This document shows, one piece after another, positions 29,301-40,095 of a stretch of 64,000 nt of DNA (position 1 is the stretch's first letter; each line of letters begins with the position of its first letter). Under the pieces are notes generated by a model that worked only from the letters and a program-made list of their open reading frames with translations, did no database searches and was not told the DNA's origin. Both the position numbers and the translations under genes were made by a program. The DNA is from Globodera rostochiensis (Eukaryota > Nematoda > Chromadorea > Rhabditida > Heteroderidae): contig JAEVLN010000001.1 of the NCBI GenBank assembly GCA_018350325.1, positions 2,779,501 to 2,843,500 of the forward strand. The letters are read 5' to 3'.

Positions 29301-32300
29301 TCCTATTAAGGGCTTATCCCTGGCGCTATTTATGCATTACCGCTGTGCCAGTTAAAAATAGACAAAATAATTCATAACGGCACTGTTACCCCGCACATTT
29401 AAATGAGATATCTAAAAACTGGTTTTCCTATTAAGGGCTTATCCCTGGCGTCTATTTATGCATTACCGCTGTGCCAGTTAAAAATAAACAAAATAATTCA
29501 TAACGGCACTGCTACCCCGCACATTTAAATGAGATATCTAAAAACTGGTTTTCCTATTAAGGGCTTATCCCTGGCGTCTATTTATGCATTACCGCTGTGC
29601 CAGTTAAAAATAAACAAAATAATTCATAACGGCACTGCTACCCCGCACATTTAAATGAGAGATCTAAAAACTGGTTTTCCTATTAAGGGCTTATCCCGGG
29701 CGCCTATTTATACATTACCGCTGTGCCAGTTAAAAATAAACAAAATAATTCATAACGGCACTGCTACCCCGCACATTTAAATGAGAGATCTAAAAACTGG
29801 TTTTCCTATTAAGGGCTTATCCCGGGCGCCTATTTATACATTACCGCTGTGCCAGTTAAAAATAAACAAAATAATTCATAACGGCACTGCTACCCCGCAC
29901 ATTTAAATGAGAGATCTAAAAACTGGTTTTCCTATTAAGGGCTTATCCCTGGCGTCTATTTATGCATTACCGCTGTGCCAGTTAAAAATAAACAAAATAA
30001 TTCATAACGGCACTGCTACCCCGCACATTTAAATGAGATATCTAAAAACTGGTTTTCCTATTAAGGGCTTATCCCGGGCGCCTATTTATACATTACCGCT
30101 GTGCCAGTTAAAAATAAACAAAATAATTCATAACGGCACTGCTACCCCGCACATTTAAATGAGAGATCTAAAAACTGGTTTTCCTATTAAGGGCTTATCC
30201 CTGGCGTCTATTTATGCATTACCGCTGTGCCAGTTAAAAATAAACAAAATAATTCATAACGGCACTGCTACCCCGCACATTTAAATGAGAGATCTAAAAA
30301 CTGGTTTTCCTATTAAGGGCTTATCCCTGGCGTCTATTTATGCATTACCGCTGTGCCAGTTAAAAATAAACAAAATAATTCATAACGGCACTGCTACCCC
30401 GCACATTTAAATGAGAGATCTAAAAACTGGTTTTCCTATTAAGGGCTTATCCCTGGCGTCTATTTATGCATTACCGCTGTGCCAGTTAAAAATAAACAAA
30501 ATAATTCATAACGGCACTGCTACCCCGCACATTTAAATGAGAGATCTAAAAACTGGTTTTCCTATTAAGGGCTTATCCCTGGCGTCTATTTATGCATTAC
30601 CGCTGTGCCAGTTAAAAATAAACAAAATAATTCATAACGGCACTGCTACCCCGCACATTTAAATGAGAGATCTAAAAACTGGTTTTCCTATTAAGGGCTT
30701 ATCCCTGGCGTCTATTTATGCATTACCGCTGTGCCAGTTAAAAATAAACAAAATAATTCATAACGGCACTGCTACCCCGCACATTTAAATGAGAGATCTA
30801 AAAACTGGTTTTCCTATTAAGGGCTTATCCCTGGCGTCTATTTATGCATTACCGCTGTGCCAGTTAAAAATAAACAAAATAATTCATAACGGCACTGCTA
30901 CCCCGCACATTTAAATGAGAGATCTAAAAACTGGTTTTCCTATTAAGGGCTTATCCCTGGCGTCTATTTATGCATTACCGCTGTGCCAGTTAAAAATAAA
31001 CAAAATAATTCATAACGGCACTGCTACCCCGCACATTTAAATGAGAGATCTAAAAACTGGTTTTCCTATTAAGGGCTTATCCCTGGCGTCTATTTATGCA
31101 TTACCGCTGTGCCAGTTAAAAATAAACAAAATAATTCATAACGGCACTGCTACCCCGCACATTTAAATGAGAGATCTAAAAACTGGTTTTCCTATTAAGG
31201 GCTTATCCCGGGCGCCTATTTATACATTACCGCTGTGCCAGTTAAAAATAAACAAAATAATTCATAACGGCACTGCTACCCCGCACATTTAAATGAGAGA
31301 TCTAAAAACTGATTTTCCTATTAAGGGCTTATCCCGGGCGCCTATTTATACATTACAGCTGTGCCAGTTAAAAATAAACAAAATAATTCATAACGGCACT
31401 GCTACCCCGCACATTTAAATGAGAGATCTAAAAACTGGTTTTCCTATTAAGGGCTTATCCCGGGCGCCTATTTATACATACCGCTGTGCCAGTTAAAAAT
31501 AAACAAAATAATTCATAACGGCACTGCTACCCCGCACATTTAAATGAGAGATCTAAAAACTGGTTTTCCTATTAAGGGCTTATCCCTGGCGTCTATTTAT
31601 GCATTACCGCTGTGCCAGTTAAAAATAAACAAAATAATTCATAACGGCACTGCTACCCCGCACATTTAAATGAGAGATCTAAAAACTGGTTTTCCTATTA
31701 AGGGCTTATCCCTGGCGTCTATTTATGCATTACCGCTGTGCCAGTTAAAAATAAACAAAATAATTCATAACGGCACTGCTACCCCGCACATTTAAATGAG
31801 AGATCTAAAAACTGGTTTTCCTATTAAGGGCTTATCCCGGGCGCCTATTTATACATACCGCTGTGCCAGTTAAAAATAAACAAAATAATTCATAACGGCA
31901 CTGCTACCCCGCACATTTAAATGAGAGATCTAAAAACTGGTTTTCCTATTAAGGGCTTATCCCTGGCGTCTATTTATGCATTACCGCTGTGCCAGTTAAA
32001 AATAAACAAAATAATTCATAACGGCACTGCTACCCCGCACATTTAAATGAGAGATCTAAAAACTGGTTTTCCTATTAAGGGCTTATCCCGGGCGCCTATT
32101 TATACATTACAGCTGTGCCAGTTAAAAATAAACAAAATAATTCATAACGGCACTGCTACCCCGCACATTTAAATGAGAGATCTAAAAACTGGTTTTCCTA
32201 TTAAGGGCTTATCCCGGGCGCCTATTTATACATACCGCTGTGCCAGTTAAAAATAAACAAAATAATTCATAACGGCACTGCTACCCCGCACATTTAAATG

Positions 32301-32598
32301 AGAGATCTAAAAACTGGTTTTCCTATTAAGGGCTTATCCCTGGCGTCTATTTATGCATTACCGCTGTGCCAGTTAAAAATAAACAAAATAATTCATAACG
32401 GCACTGCTACCCCGCACATTTAAATGAGAGATCTAAAAACTGGTTTTCCTATTAAGGGCTTATCCCTGGCGTCTATTTATGCATTACCGCTGTGCCAGTT
32501 AAAAATAAACAAAATAATTCATAACGGCACTGCTACCCCGCACATTTAAATGAGAGATCTAAAAACTGGTTTTCCTATTAAGGGCTTATCCCTGGCGT
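23386..32598 (+). repeat. 126-bp satellite array, about 73 units
   Basis: The unit contains CCCCGCACATTTAAATGAGA, GATCTAAAAACTGGTTTTCC, TATTAAGGGCTTATCC and ACCGCTGTGCCAGTTAAAAA. Spacing is 126 bp through nearly the whole block; a few units are 125 bp, one near 25552 has a 13-bp partial duplication, and one near 23760 is truncated. Variants include CCTGGCGTCTATTTATGC versus CCGGGCGCCTATTTATAC, ACTGATTTT versus ACTGGTTTT, GATATCT versus GAGATCT, and AAATAGAC. Most units are more than 95% alike by eye; the first three differ most and carry TTTATATG in place of TTTAAATG. No CENP-B-like box or gene is evident. Confidence 0.97.
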
Positions 32599-33788
32599 TG
32601 CCCCCCTTCCACACGACAAACTGTCACCCCCTCCCGACAAAATGGGGTAAACAATCAACTCGCTTTTTTGTAAGTTTGGCTTTTCTCTGTACTTTCAAAA
32701 TAGCACTATTACTCTTTTTCTTCTATCTCTCTAAAAAAGCGAGTTGATGTCCCGTCCAAAATGTAATTAAATATCATTCTTTTATAGACCTTGTGTACCA
32801 ACACTTGCGACGAAAGGGATTTTTTTTTGGGTTCCATCTGCTGGCCTTGTTATGGTGAGCGCGTTATTTTTTAAATCAATAACTGATTTAAAAAATAAGA
32901 GTATGTCGAGGCCGATGCTGTAATAATAATAATTTGAATGCGTCAACTTGCTAATACCTAATAGATTTAAAGTTTTTTTTGCATATAAACTTTGAAAAAT
33001 GAAACAAAAACAAACTCACAGAAACGGGATACTGTCAGACGAGCTCACATCAAGACATACACTTTTTGGATTTACTCCCACATAAACGTCTTGGTAGAGA
33101 GTTCTTTAAAAAACAATAAAAGATTTGTATAGAAAACAAAAATTTTAAATCTATTTATTACCTTCCTATGCTCTTTGTAGCTACCTAAATATTCTTTGGA
33201 TTTTACTGCATTTTTCTAATGAATTTTTTCAAAAAATGTCTCTTTTAGGAACGCGTTAATTTTCAAAAATGCAATTTATTCCCAAAATCTGCATCACGGT
33301 CTCAGACTCACTACTACACAACCATTCGATTACACCTTACCAGCGTCCACGAGCCCTACAACAGCCCGCTCCTTCACCCTGATTTCGACATAAGGCATTA
33401 TTCCATAGAGTCCCGGAATAGCAGCAAAAATCTGAAATTATTGCAAATTAACTAAGTTGATTGCTGCATTTTTGGGTTTTATTGTGTTTTTTTAAGCCTG
33501 TTTAATAATGATGACAAACCCTTAAAAAATCGTCCGGGTTCAGTTGTGCTGTCGAATCCCGGACCCTAATTCGAAAAATTGGTCGAATCGGAAGAGCGAA
33601 CAAATTGCATTTTAAAGGATTTGTTACAGAGAATAAATTTTGGAAAAAATTTTTGAATCAGGTCCGGAAAAAATTTTGACCAATTGTTCGAATCCGGGTT
33701 AGGAGATTGGACATACGCAAAAACGAATGGGGAGGGGCAACCCCTGCCCTCGCGTATGTATTTGTTAATAAAATTGGCTAAAAAATTG
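32599..33788. other. AT-rich DNA with inverted repeats and one exon-like piece
   Basis: After the satellite, ATCAACTCGCTTTTTT (about 32653-32668) is mirrored by AAAAAAGCGAGTTGAT (about 32733-32748), and TTTTTTAAATCA (32867-32878) by TGATTTAAAAAA (32884-32895). A protease-like exon candidate is listed separately. Nothing else is recognisable. Confidence 0.5.
33341..33431 (-). CDS. possible retroelement-protease-like exon fragment
   Basis: On the minus strand, after TTTCAG, the frame IFAAIPGLYGIMPYVEI continues to AVVGLVDAG and a GTAAGG donor. The ending resembles the V-x-x-L-V/I-D-x-G strand of retroviral-type aspartic proteases, with Ala where Thr/Ser is usual. It is only 91 bp, with no partner exon identified, so it may be a transposon relic. 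Confidence 0.25.
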
Positions 33789-34312
33789 CTAATGTGCCAA
33801 AACCGTTTTCTCGTCCTGTTCGGTGCGACAGCGAGTGCCCAGCACAAAATAGCCTTGGTAAGCGAGCGCCTGGCGCCAATCAGTGGTTGCTTGACCGTCC
33901 ATTAACGCGGGCATTGAGTAATCCCAGCGAAACAGATCTCTTGAAAACAAGAACATTAAGTGTATGTCAATACATAATGAAAACTTTTGCACAAATTGAC
34001 AAAACCATACCCACCTCACAGTCATCAAGCAGTCTGAGCTGTCACCACTGGAACAAAGTACACTCAGCTCGGCAAGCACATTGGCCATCAGTTCCGCCAT
34101 ATCGGACGTCAAGAGGCAACGTCGCTGCACAATTTCGGAGAGTTCCCCGGGCGGCAACGCATCCCACTTGAGGCAGATGAAGCGCGAGAGGAAAGCACGT
34201 GACAAACGCTTGCGGCCCGCGTACGTGGCCAACGGGTTCTGGGTATGAACAGGCGGAAGCGCGGAATCTTCAAACACAATTTAACCGGCGCGCCTGTCGA
34301 CATCGCCGACAA

Positions 34313-34400
34313 ACCCAACTCGTTCCCTGCGAACTCGTTCACCTACCCCGACTCGTTCCCTTTACCCAGATTCGTTCTCTTTTACCCAACTCGTTCAGCC
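34313..34400 (+). repeat. short tandem repeat based on AACTCGTTCCC
   Basis: Five imperfect copies of a 16-22 bp unit with core ACTCGTTC and TTTACCCA spacers lie just upstream, in gene orientation, of the midasin copy-2 exon at 34020-34267. They are in its intron by the assigned structure. Confidence 0.6.
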
Positions 34401-34940
34401 TTTAAACCTCGTAAAATCGTACAAAACAGGGTAGGGAGGGGGGGTAGAACCCGAGCTCGGTTTTACGTATGTCGAACATCGGACCAAATATCGGACAATT
34501 GATCGTAGAAAATCAAATTTTCAAACAAAAAATTTTTTTTTTAATATTAAAAATATAATTATTATTCAATTTTTTTTTTCAAATAAATATTCTTTAACAG
34601 TCATCCAAAGCATATTTGTTCGCTCTTCCTTCGTCCTTATATGCATATTTTTTGAAAACAATGATTTTTTTCCGAAAAATAATTCGAATTCGGGTCCGGG
34701 GTTCAACAAACGTAAAAACGGAGCTTGGATACGTGTTCTAGCCCCAGCCAGAACAAAAAATTTGCATTTTTAAAAATTGCTTAACGAAAATGTAAAAAAA
34801 AAGAAAAAAAACTTGTTACGCCTTCTGTTTATTGATATGCCCATCCCCCGAAAAGTTCATGCAGGCAAACAGGCGAAAATTGGCATGAACGATGAAGTCG
34901 GAAGACGTGTCCAACAACTGGAAATTTAGTATTTAAATCA

Positions 34941-35712
34941 AGGGTGCCAAATGTCCTTTTTTTAAAGATTTGTCCTTTTTTGGGGTATCCCAATCTTTAA
35001 ATTTGAAATGTCCTTAAAGATTTGTCCTTTATTTAGGCTACACGTCCTTTTTTGTCCTTTATTTGGCTTTTTGAATAATTTTTTTTTAAATTTTGATAAT
35101 CTTTAGACAGATTGCCAAATTTATTAATTTTGAAGCATTTTTCGCATCTTTTTTTGAATTTTCGCTTAAAAAATGGCGAAAATGTAACATATTTTTGCTC
35201 ATTTTTATCAAAATTCTTTTGTACTGATTTTTAGGATCGTATTTTTACAAATCTGTTACCAAATTGAGTCGAAAATCAAAAAATGTTTCCGGCGGCGCCT
35301 ATCGGCACCGCCTGCCCTTCCCATTCCTAAAAAACCTCAAAAAAAAAGTAACGCATTTTTTAAATGGTGGTTGCAAATCCCTTAATAAAATGAGTCGAAA
35401 ATTCAAAATTTTCTCGGCCACTCCTATCGGCACCGCCGACCCCCCACCAAAGCAGAATTCACAAAAAAATTTGCATTTTTGAAAATCGTAAATCGGCAAA
35501 ATTTTCTAAAATCCATGTAAGCACCCCAAATGTTGAGAAAAATGGTCGGTTTCGAGAAATATGGTTAAAAACCACACATTTCATGCAAAAAATAAAAATT
35601 TACTGCATTTTTGAACATTGAAAGTGTCTTTTTTTGCCAGAAAAATGCCAGAAAAATCTTTTTTTTGACCTTCACTGTCCTTTTTTTTTCAAAAATTTTT
35701 GTTGGCACCCCT
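34941..35712. mobile_element. MITE-like element with AGGGTGCCAA ends
   Basis: AGGGTGCCAAATGTCCTTTT at the left is mirrored by TGTCCTTTTTT...TTGGCACCCCT at the right. The interior contains TTGTCCTTTATTT repeats and two copies of a GCGCCTATCGGCACCGCC-like palindrome (about 35294 and 35420). It lies in the midasin copy-2 intron, about 24 bases from the acceptor of the truncated FRLFACMN exon. The target duplication is not clear. Confidence 0.55.
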
Positions 35713-38700
35713 GATTACTCAATCTAAATATCTGTAAGTCTCTAATCAAACTGATATTGCGAATGGCCATCCCGGACATTTAAGCCAATTGAAAACATAA
35801 ATGTATTAAATTCATGCATGCTCCTTTGCCAAAAAGTCCGGGCACCGATAAACTTTAAAAAAAAATTCGGGATTAAACTAAAAGCCGGAAAGCATAGTCA
35901 GGCAAATCATAACCAAGCAACAAACGAACGCACCTCGACCAGTGCGTCCATGCACTCCACCGGCGCCAAATTGATCTCGTCCAACAGCAGCCAGTCGCCT
36001 CGCTCGGTCGCCTCCGTCAACCAAAGAAAGTTGGTGGTCGAAGTGGGCGTGTGCCTAAACAAAAAAAAAATGGAATTTCATTCGCCCACCGCCGCCGTCC
36101 CCTCTCCACTAACCATTAACAATTCTCACACATTTATCCGACAAATTAAAGGTAATAAAATGGTTATGCATTAAATTTTGTTACAAGGCACTTATTTATT
36201 TTCCCTTTTCAAATTTTTGTTATCTGAATTTTGCAACATTCGTAATTTTATATTCAATAATTTTCACGACGATGCCTGTAGGCGCCGTTTTTTGGTTGTA
36301 AATTTTTTAACAAATTGAGTCAAAATTTCAAAACAATTGCGCCTATTGGCACCGCCGGCGCACCTATAGCAATTTCAAAAAGACGCTTTTTATTGAAAAT
36401 CAACAAAATCAATCACCCACCCGTCAACGAGGTCGGTGAACTCCGATTCCTGGCTGAGGTTCACAACGTGCAGCGGAACGCGCAACAAATGCGCAATGTG
36501 CTGCACAATCGCCGTCTTGCCCACGCCCGTGTCGCCGGTGAGCAGCACCGGCTCAGGCGGTGAACGCGCCACACAGGCGGCGACACGTTCAAGCAGTTGG
36601 GCCGCGTCACGGGTGTTCACAAACGGTCTGTTGGTATTGTTAAAAAAAATAAATATTTGTTGAGCAGGGATACCGGGATGTGACTAAGAGAATTTTGCAT
36701 TGGGCCGGGATGGAATATTAACAAAAAAATTTCAAAACAATTAACAGTTGTTGAGTAATTAATTTCAAATTCAAAAATTCGGACTTCCGCTCTGTGCTTT
36801 GTTGTTGTTCATGTCGATTCAGTGTAATCCGACCAATTCGAACGCGCTGCTGTCCTTCGTTTTCTTCCAAAAAAGACACGTCCGGATGTCGTACCTTTAT
36901 TTGGTAGTGTTGCTGTTCCGTCGACAGTGACAACGCTTCGCCAATTGCAGCTTAAACATGAAGGACAAAATTTTTTTTAGAAATTTCGTTCAAACAAAAA
37001 CTCGATTATAATAAAAATTGATTTGTTATGCCTTTAAAAATTATTAAAAACTCGGAATTTAAAAATGACAAAAATATTTGGTCTTGCCTGCAACAGAACG
37101 TCGCGACTCTGTGCCAGCCAAATGCGCGGCCCAATTATCAAAAAGTTCGGTGAACAGGGCACAACGATCGGTAACACTGGTATACTGTTGATGATCCTCG
37201 ACGAGTCGACGAACAACCCGGATCAGGTCTTTGGAATTCAACGTCCGGTCCATGTGTCGCTTGTCAGTTTGGATCAGCTCTGAGGCGGTGGTGAACGTTT
37301 CAAGAAGCTTTGGGCGAATGTTGTCAAACCCTGAAAAACAAAATGTTACGCATCAAAATCCTATTTTCATGGCTGTCAATCCCCCACCGCTTTCTGCTGT
37401 TCTCACTTTCAACATGGACGCCATTAGCGCCCGTTGCAAGCTTTCCATTTTCAATGTGCAGTCCTGCCACAACACCCGCAGATTTTCTTGGATGTCTTCG
37501 GAGGAAATTGTCCCCAAAATGCGGCACTCCACGTGCATTTGAAGAGCCCGGTCCGGCGCTGCCAAGTCGGTGATGGCGTCGGCCAATCCCTCTCCACCGT
37601 TGTTCAAATTCTTCAACAAAATGACACAAGGCTGTTCCAGAAACTGAAAAATGTTAGGGATTTGGCAACAAATTGCACTTTTTTGACAGCAAAGTTTTTC
37701 GGAGTGGGATGGGGAAATTCAAAAAAAGATCGTTTTTTTTCTCGAATCAAAAAAAGTGAGTGCATTTTCTCTTTCTATTGCATTTGTAAAGTAATTTTAC
37801 AAAATGTAAATTTTTGAAAATTTTGCTTTGCTTCTGGGGGGGGGGATGCTAAAAAACCTCAGCAAATTTGCTCATCTGCCAATACTGCAGTCCGCTTTTT
37901 CTCGACAATTTCATACTGCCAACAAAATTCTAAAAAATAAAATTAAAACGTGTTTTAGACTTGCGCATTTATTGTGAGTCTATCCCGCGCCTTTCAATGA
38001 ACTTTGGATTTATGATTCTTTTGCGAAAAAAAACTCCCCAAATTCCCGCGAACAAACCTTCGAGGTGTACTGGCCGTTGATCTGCAGCACCTTTGACCGG
38101 AACGCTTCTTCGAGCAGCAATCCGACTGGCCATGTGCGTTTTCCCACAGCCATAGGGACCCTGAAATTAAAAAATGTCGTCAAAAAATAGCTTCAAAAAA
38201 CGTTCGGAATCCGCTCACACCCATGACTGGGAGTGTAGCTTTGATATTGTTCTCGTTCCAACCTAATTCGAATCCGAATTCTGACAAATTTATTTATATC
38301 GAGGAAATTTCTCAAAAAATTGGTGAATTCCAAGTTCAATTTATCGACCAAGCATTCAAAACCTTTAGGGCACAAAATCTTTCAATTTTGCACTCCAAAA
38401 TTGGGGCTTAGAGTACTAATTAAACATTTGTTAAATTTTGGTTAAACCTTTAAAATGACGAGCTTCTTCGTCTCCAAAAGAGCAGCAATGCGCTCAACGT
38501 CGGAAGAAAATGTCGCTTCGTCCACCTCCATTTTAATACTTTATTTCCTGTAACTGTTGCTGAAATGGGAGAATTTGGTAAAGGGATCAGAAATTATGTG
38601 ATTATTGTTCAAAACAGATAGGGCTTAAACCTAGCCACCAAGAAAATCAACTCAGTTTGAAGAATGCCATAACCTCCGCGGAGGGGGAGGGGGAGGGGGA

Positions 38701-38795
38701 CAAAAATATGGCTGATAACTATGTAGAGACTGCCACTTCCCTTCTTTTTTCGACTTTCCTGAAGGAAGAGTGCGAGAAAAAGGAAAATAGTACAC

Positions 38796-38941
38796 CGGTA
38801 CATTTCGGACATATGTACACACTATTTCCCCATTTATTGATTAGGTACATTTTGGACATATGTACACACTATTTCCCCATTTATTGATTAGGTACCTTTA
38901 GGACATATGTACACACTATTTCCCCATTTTATTGATTAGGT
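38796..38941 (+). repeat. 47-bp tandem repeat, three copies
   Basis: GGACATATGTACACACTATT followed by TCCCCATTTATTGATTAGGT recurs at 38807, 38854 and 38901, a 47-bp period. It lies upstream of midasin copy 2 and has no visible function. Confidence 0.85.
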
Positions 38942-39354
38942 GAATGAGAAGCTTCACAATGTTTTCCCCTGATGTTCAATTTCCATATAAAAGGAAAATA
39001 GCAAATAAAAAATTCTTCTCCAAAATCAACAAACAGTCCAACAATTTTCTCCTGATTTGGAAAGCCGGAATTCCAAGAAGAAATTTTAAATTGCTTAAAC
39101 AATCCTCTGATGACGATCACACCTATGCCAGATCTTGCAAAGGACCTAGGATAGAGAACATTAAATTAATGGACACGTGTCGATAAAAAGCTTTTGAGTA
39201 TTTTCTTGGGAGTCGTTCAACTGGGCGCTCACAACTGGGCGCCAGAGACGTTTGAAGTACGATAACTTTTCTTGGAACCAATCAACCTAATTTTGCGAAT
39301 GTCGAACCCCGAACTCGAACATCTCGGATTCGTTTTGGCATTGGGACCTCCCCT

Positions 39355-39522
39355 GGTTTATTCGACACTCGGACATTTTTTGTTTTGTTCGACACTCGGA
39401 CATTTTTTATTCAATTCGACACTCAGACTTTTCGACACTGGGACTTTCGACACTCGGACATTTTTAGTTCTATTCGAAATATTTGGTTTATTCGACACTC
39501 GGACTATTCGACACTCGGACCG
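39355..39522 (+). repeat. cluster of TTCGACACTCGGAC motifs
   Basis: Eight copies of a 14-bp motif, some with one change, are spaced 15-35 bp apart with ATTTTTTRTT spacers. The pattern resembles the subterminal repeat clusters at the transposon ends at 7911 and 22651, so it may be one end of another element; no inverted partner was found. Confidence 0.6.
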
Positions 39523-39944
39523 GTAGCCCCTTTTTCAAGATTTTAAGATATTGCAAAAAAAGCCAAAAATAAAGTCAAAATATCAAGCACGAAAAACATT
39601 TTCAAAAGCACCATCACGTGTGGCAAAATTTCGAGAGCGTTTTTTTCGGCATACCAAAACATTTTGGAAGACAATCGGATACGCTTTACGCCGGAAAATA
39701 TCGAAAAATTTTTGATTTGTAACTGCAATAAGCAGAAATGATCGCTTATTTTTTGTTTATTAAAACCTTCGGTAAAAAATTTTATTTGCCTATTTTTGTG
39801 CCTATTTCATGCCTGTTTTAGAACTTTTTTGTGCCTATTTAGGCGCCTATTTTGCAATTTTTCGTGCCTAAAAGTAGCATCCCTGACCATCATTGTGTAT
39901 TTGTATATAGTCAAAAACGTTTAAATTCTTCTCACCTGATTTTT

Positions 39945-40095
39945 TCAAATTCTCCAAACTCGGCCAAATTTTGGTAAGGGTAAGAAGTAAACACTAGAAG
40001 CATGTCTGCAAAATTTGGTCACTAAATATAATCGTTAGCCTGTGTTACAAGCTTTCGAAAATCGTAAGGAAATTCAATGGTGGGGATATAATGTC
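39945..40095 (+). repeat. dispersed repeat shared with 1087-1240
   Basis: This is the partner of the repeat inside the glutathione synthetase-like intron, with the same order of landmarks (GGTAAGAAG, AGCATGTCTGCAA, TTTGGTCAC, GTTAGCCTGTGTT, AAATTCAAYGGTG) at lower identity. It is outside any recognised gene. Confidence 0.6.

Larger units (their letters stand above)
33789..38531 (-). pseudogene. midasin-like AAA+ ATPase, copy 2, with start codon but broken
   Basis: Exons on the minus strand: 38448-38531 (start MEVDEATFSSDVERIAALLE), 38058-38160 (Walker A GPYGCGKT), 37388-37643, 37088-37330 (GC donor), 36785-36950 (RVRIGRITL), 36421-36627 (second P-loop VLLTGDTGVGKT), 35934-36054 (Walker B GDWLLLDEINLAP), 34858-34917 (FRLFACMN), 34020-34267 (TQNPLATYAGRKRLSRAF) and 33789-33939 (DLFRWDYS, then VLGTRCRTEQDE and TAG). 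It keeps the second P-loop that copy 1 lost. Faults: one extra G in exon 2 (103 bp versus 102 in copy 1); exon 8 stops matching the family right after ACMN; a missing base after FRLF near 34245; and an early TAG. Midasin is normally several thousand residues, so only an N-terminal fraction is here. A TTTCAG acceptor lies upstream of the ATG. Confidence 0.75.

Noticed and set aside
23386..32598. Regular repeats as a CRISPR array
   Set aside because: Units are contiguous 126-bp near-copies without unique spacers, in a eukaryotic context with introns; this is a satellite.
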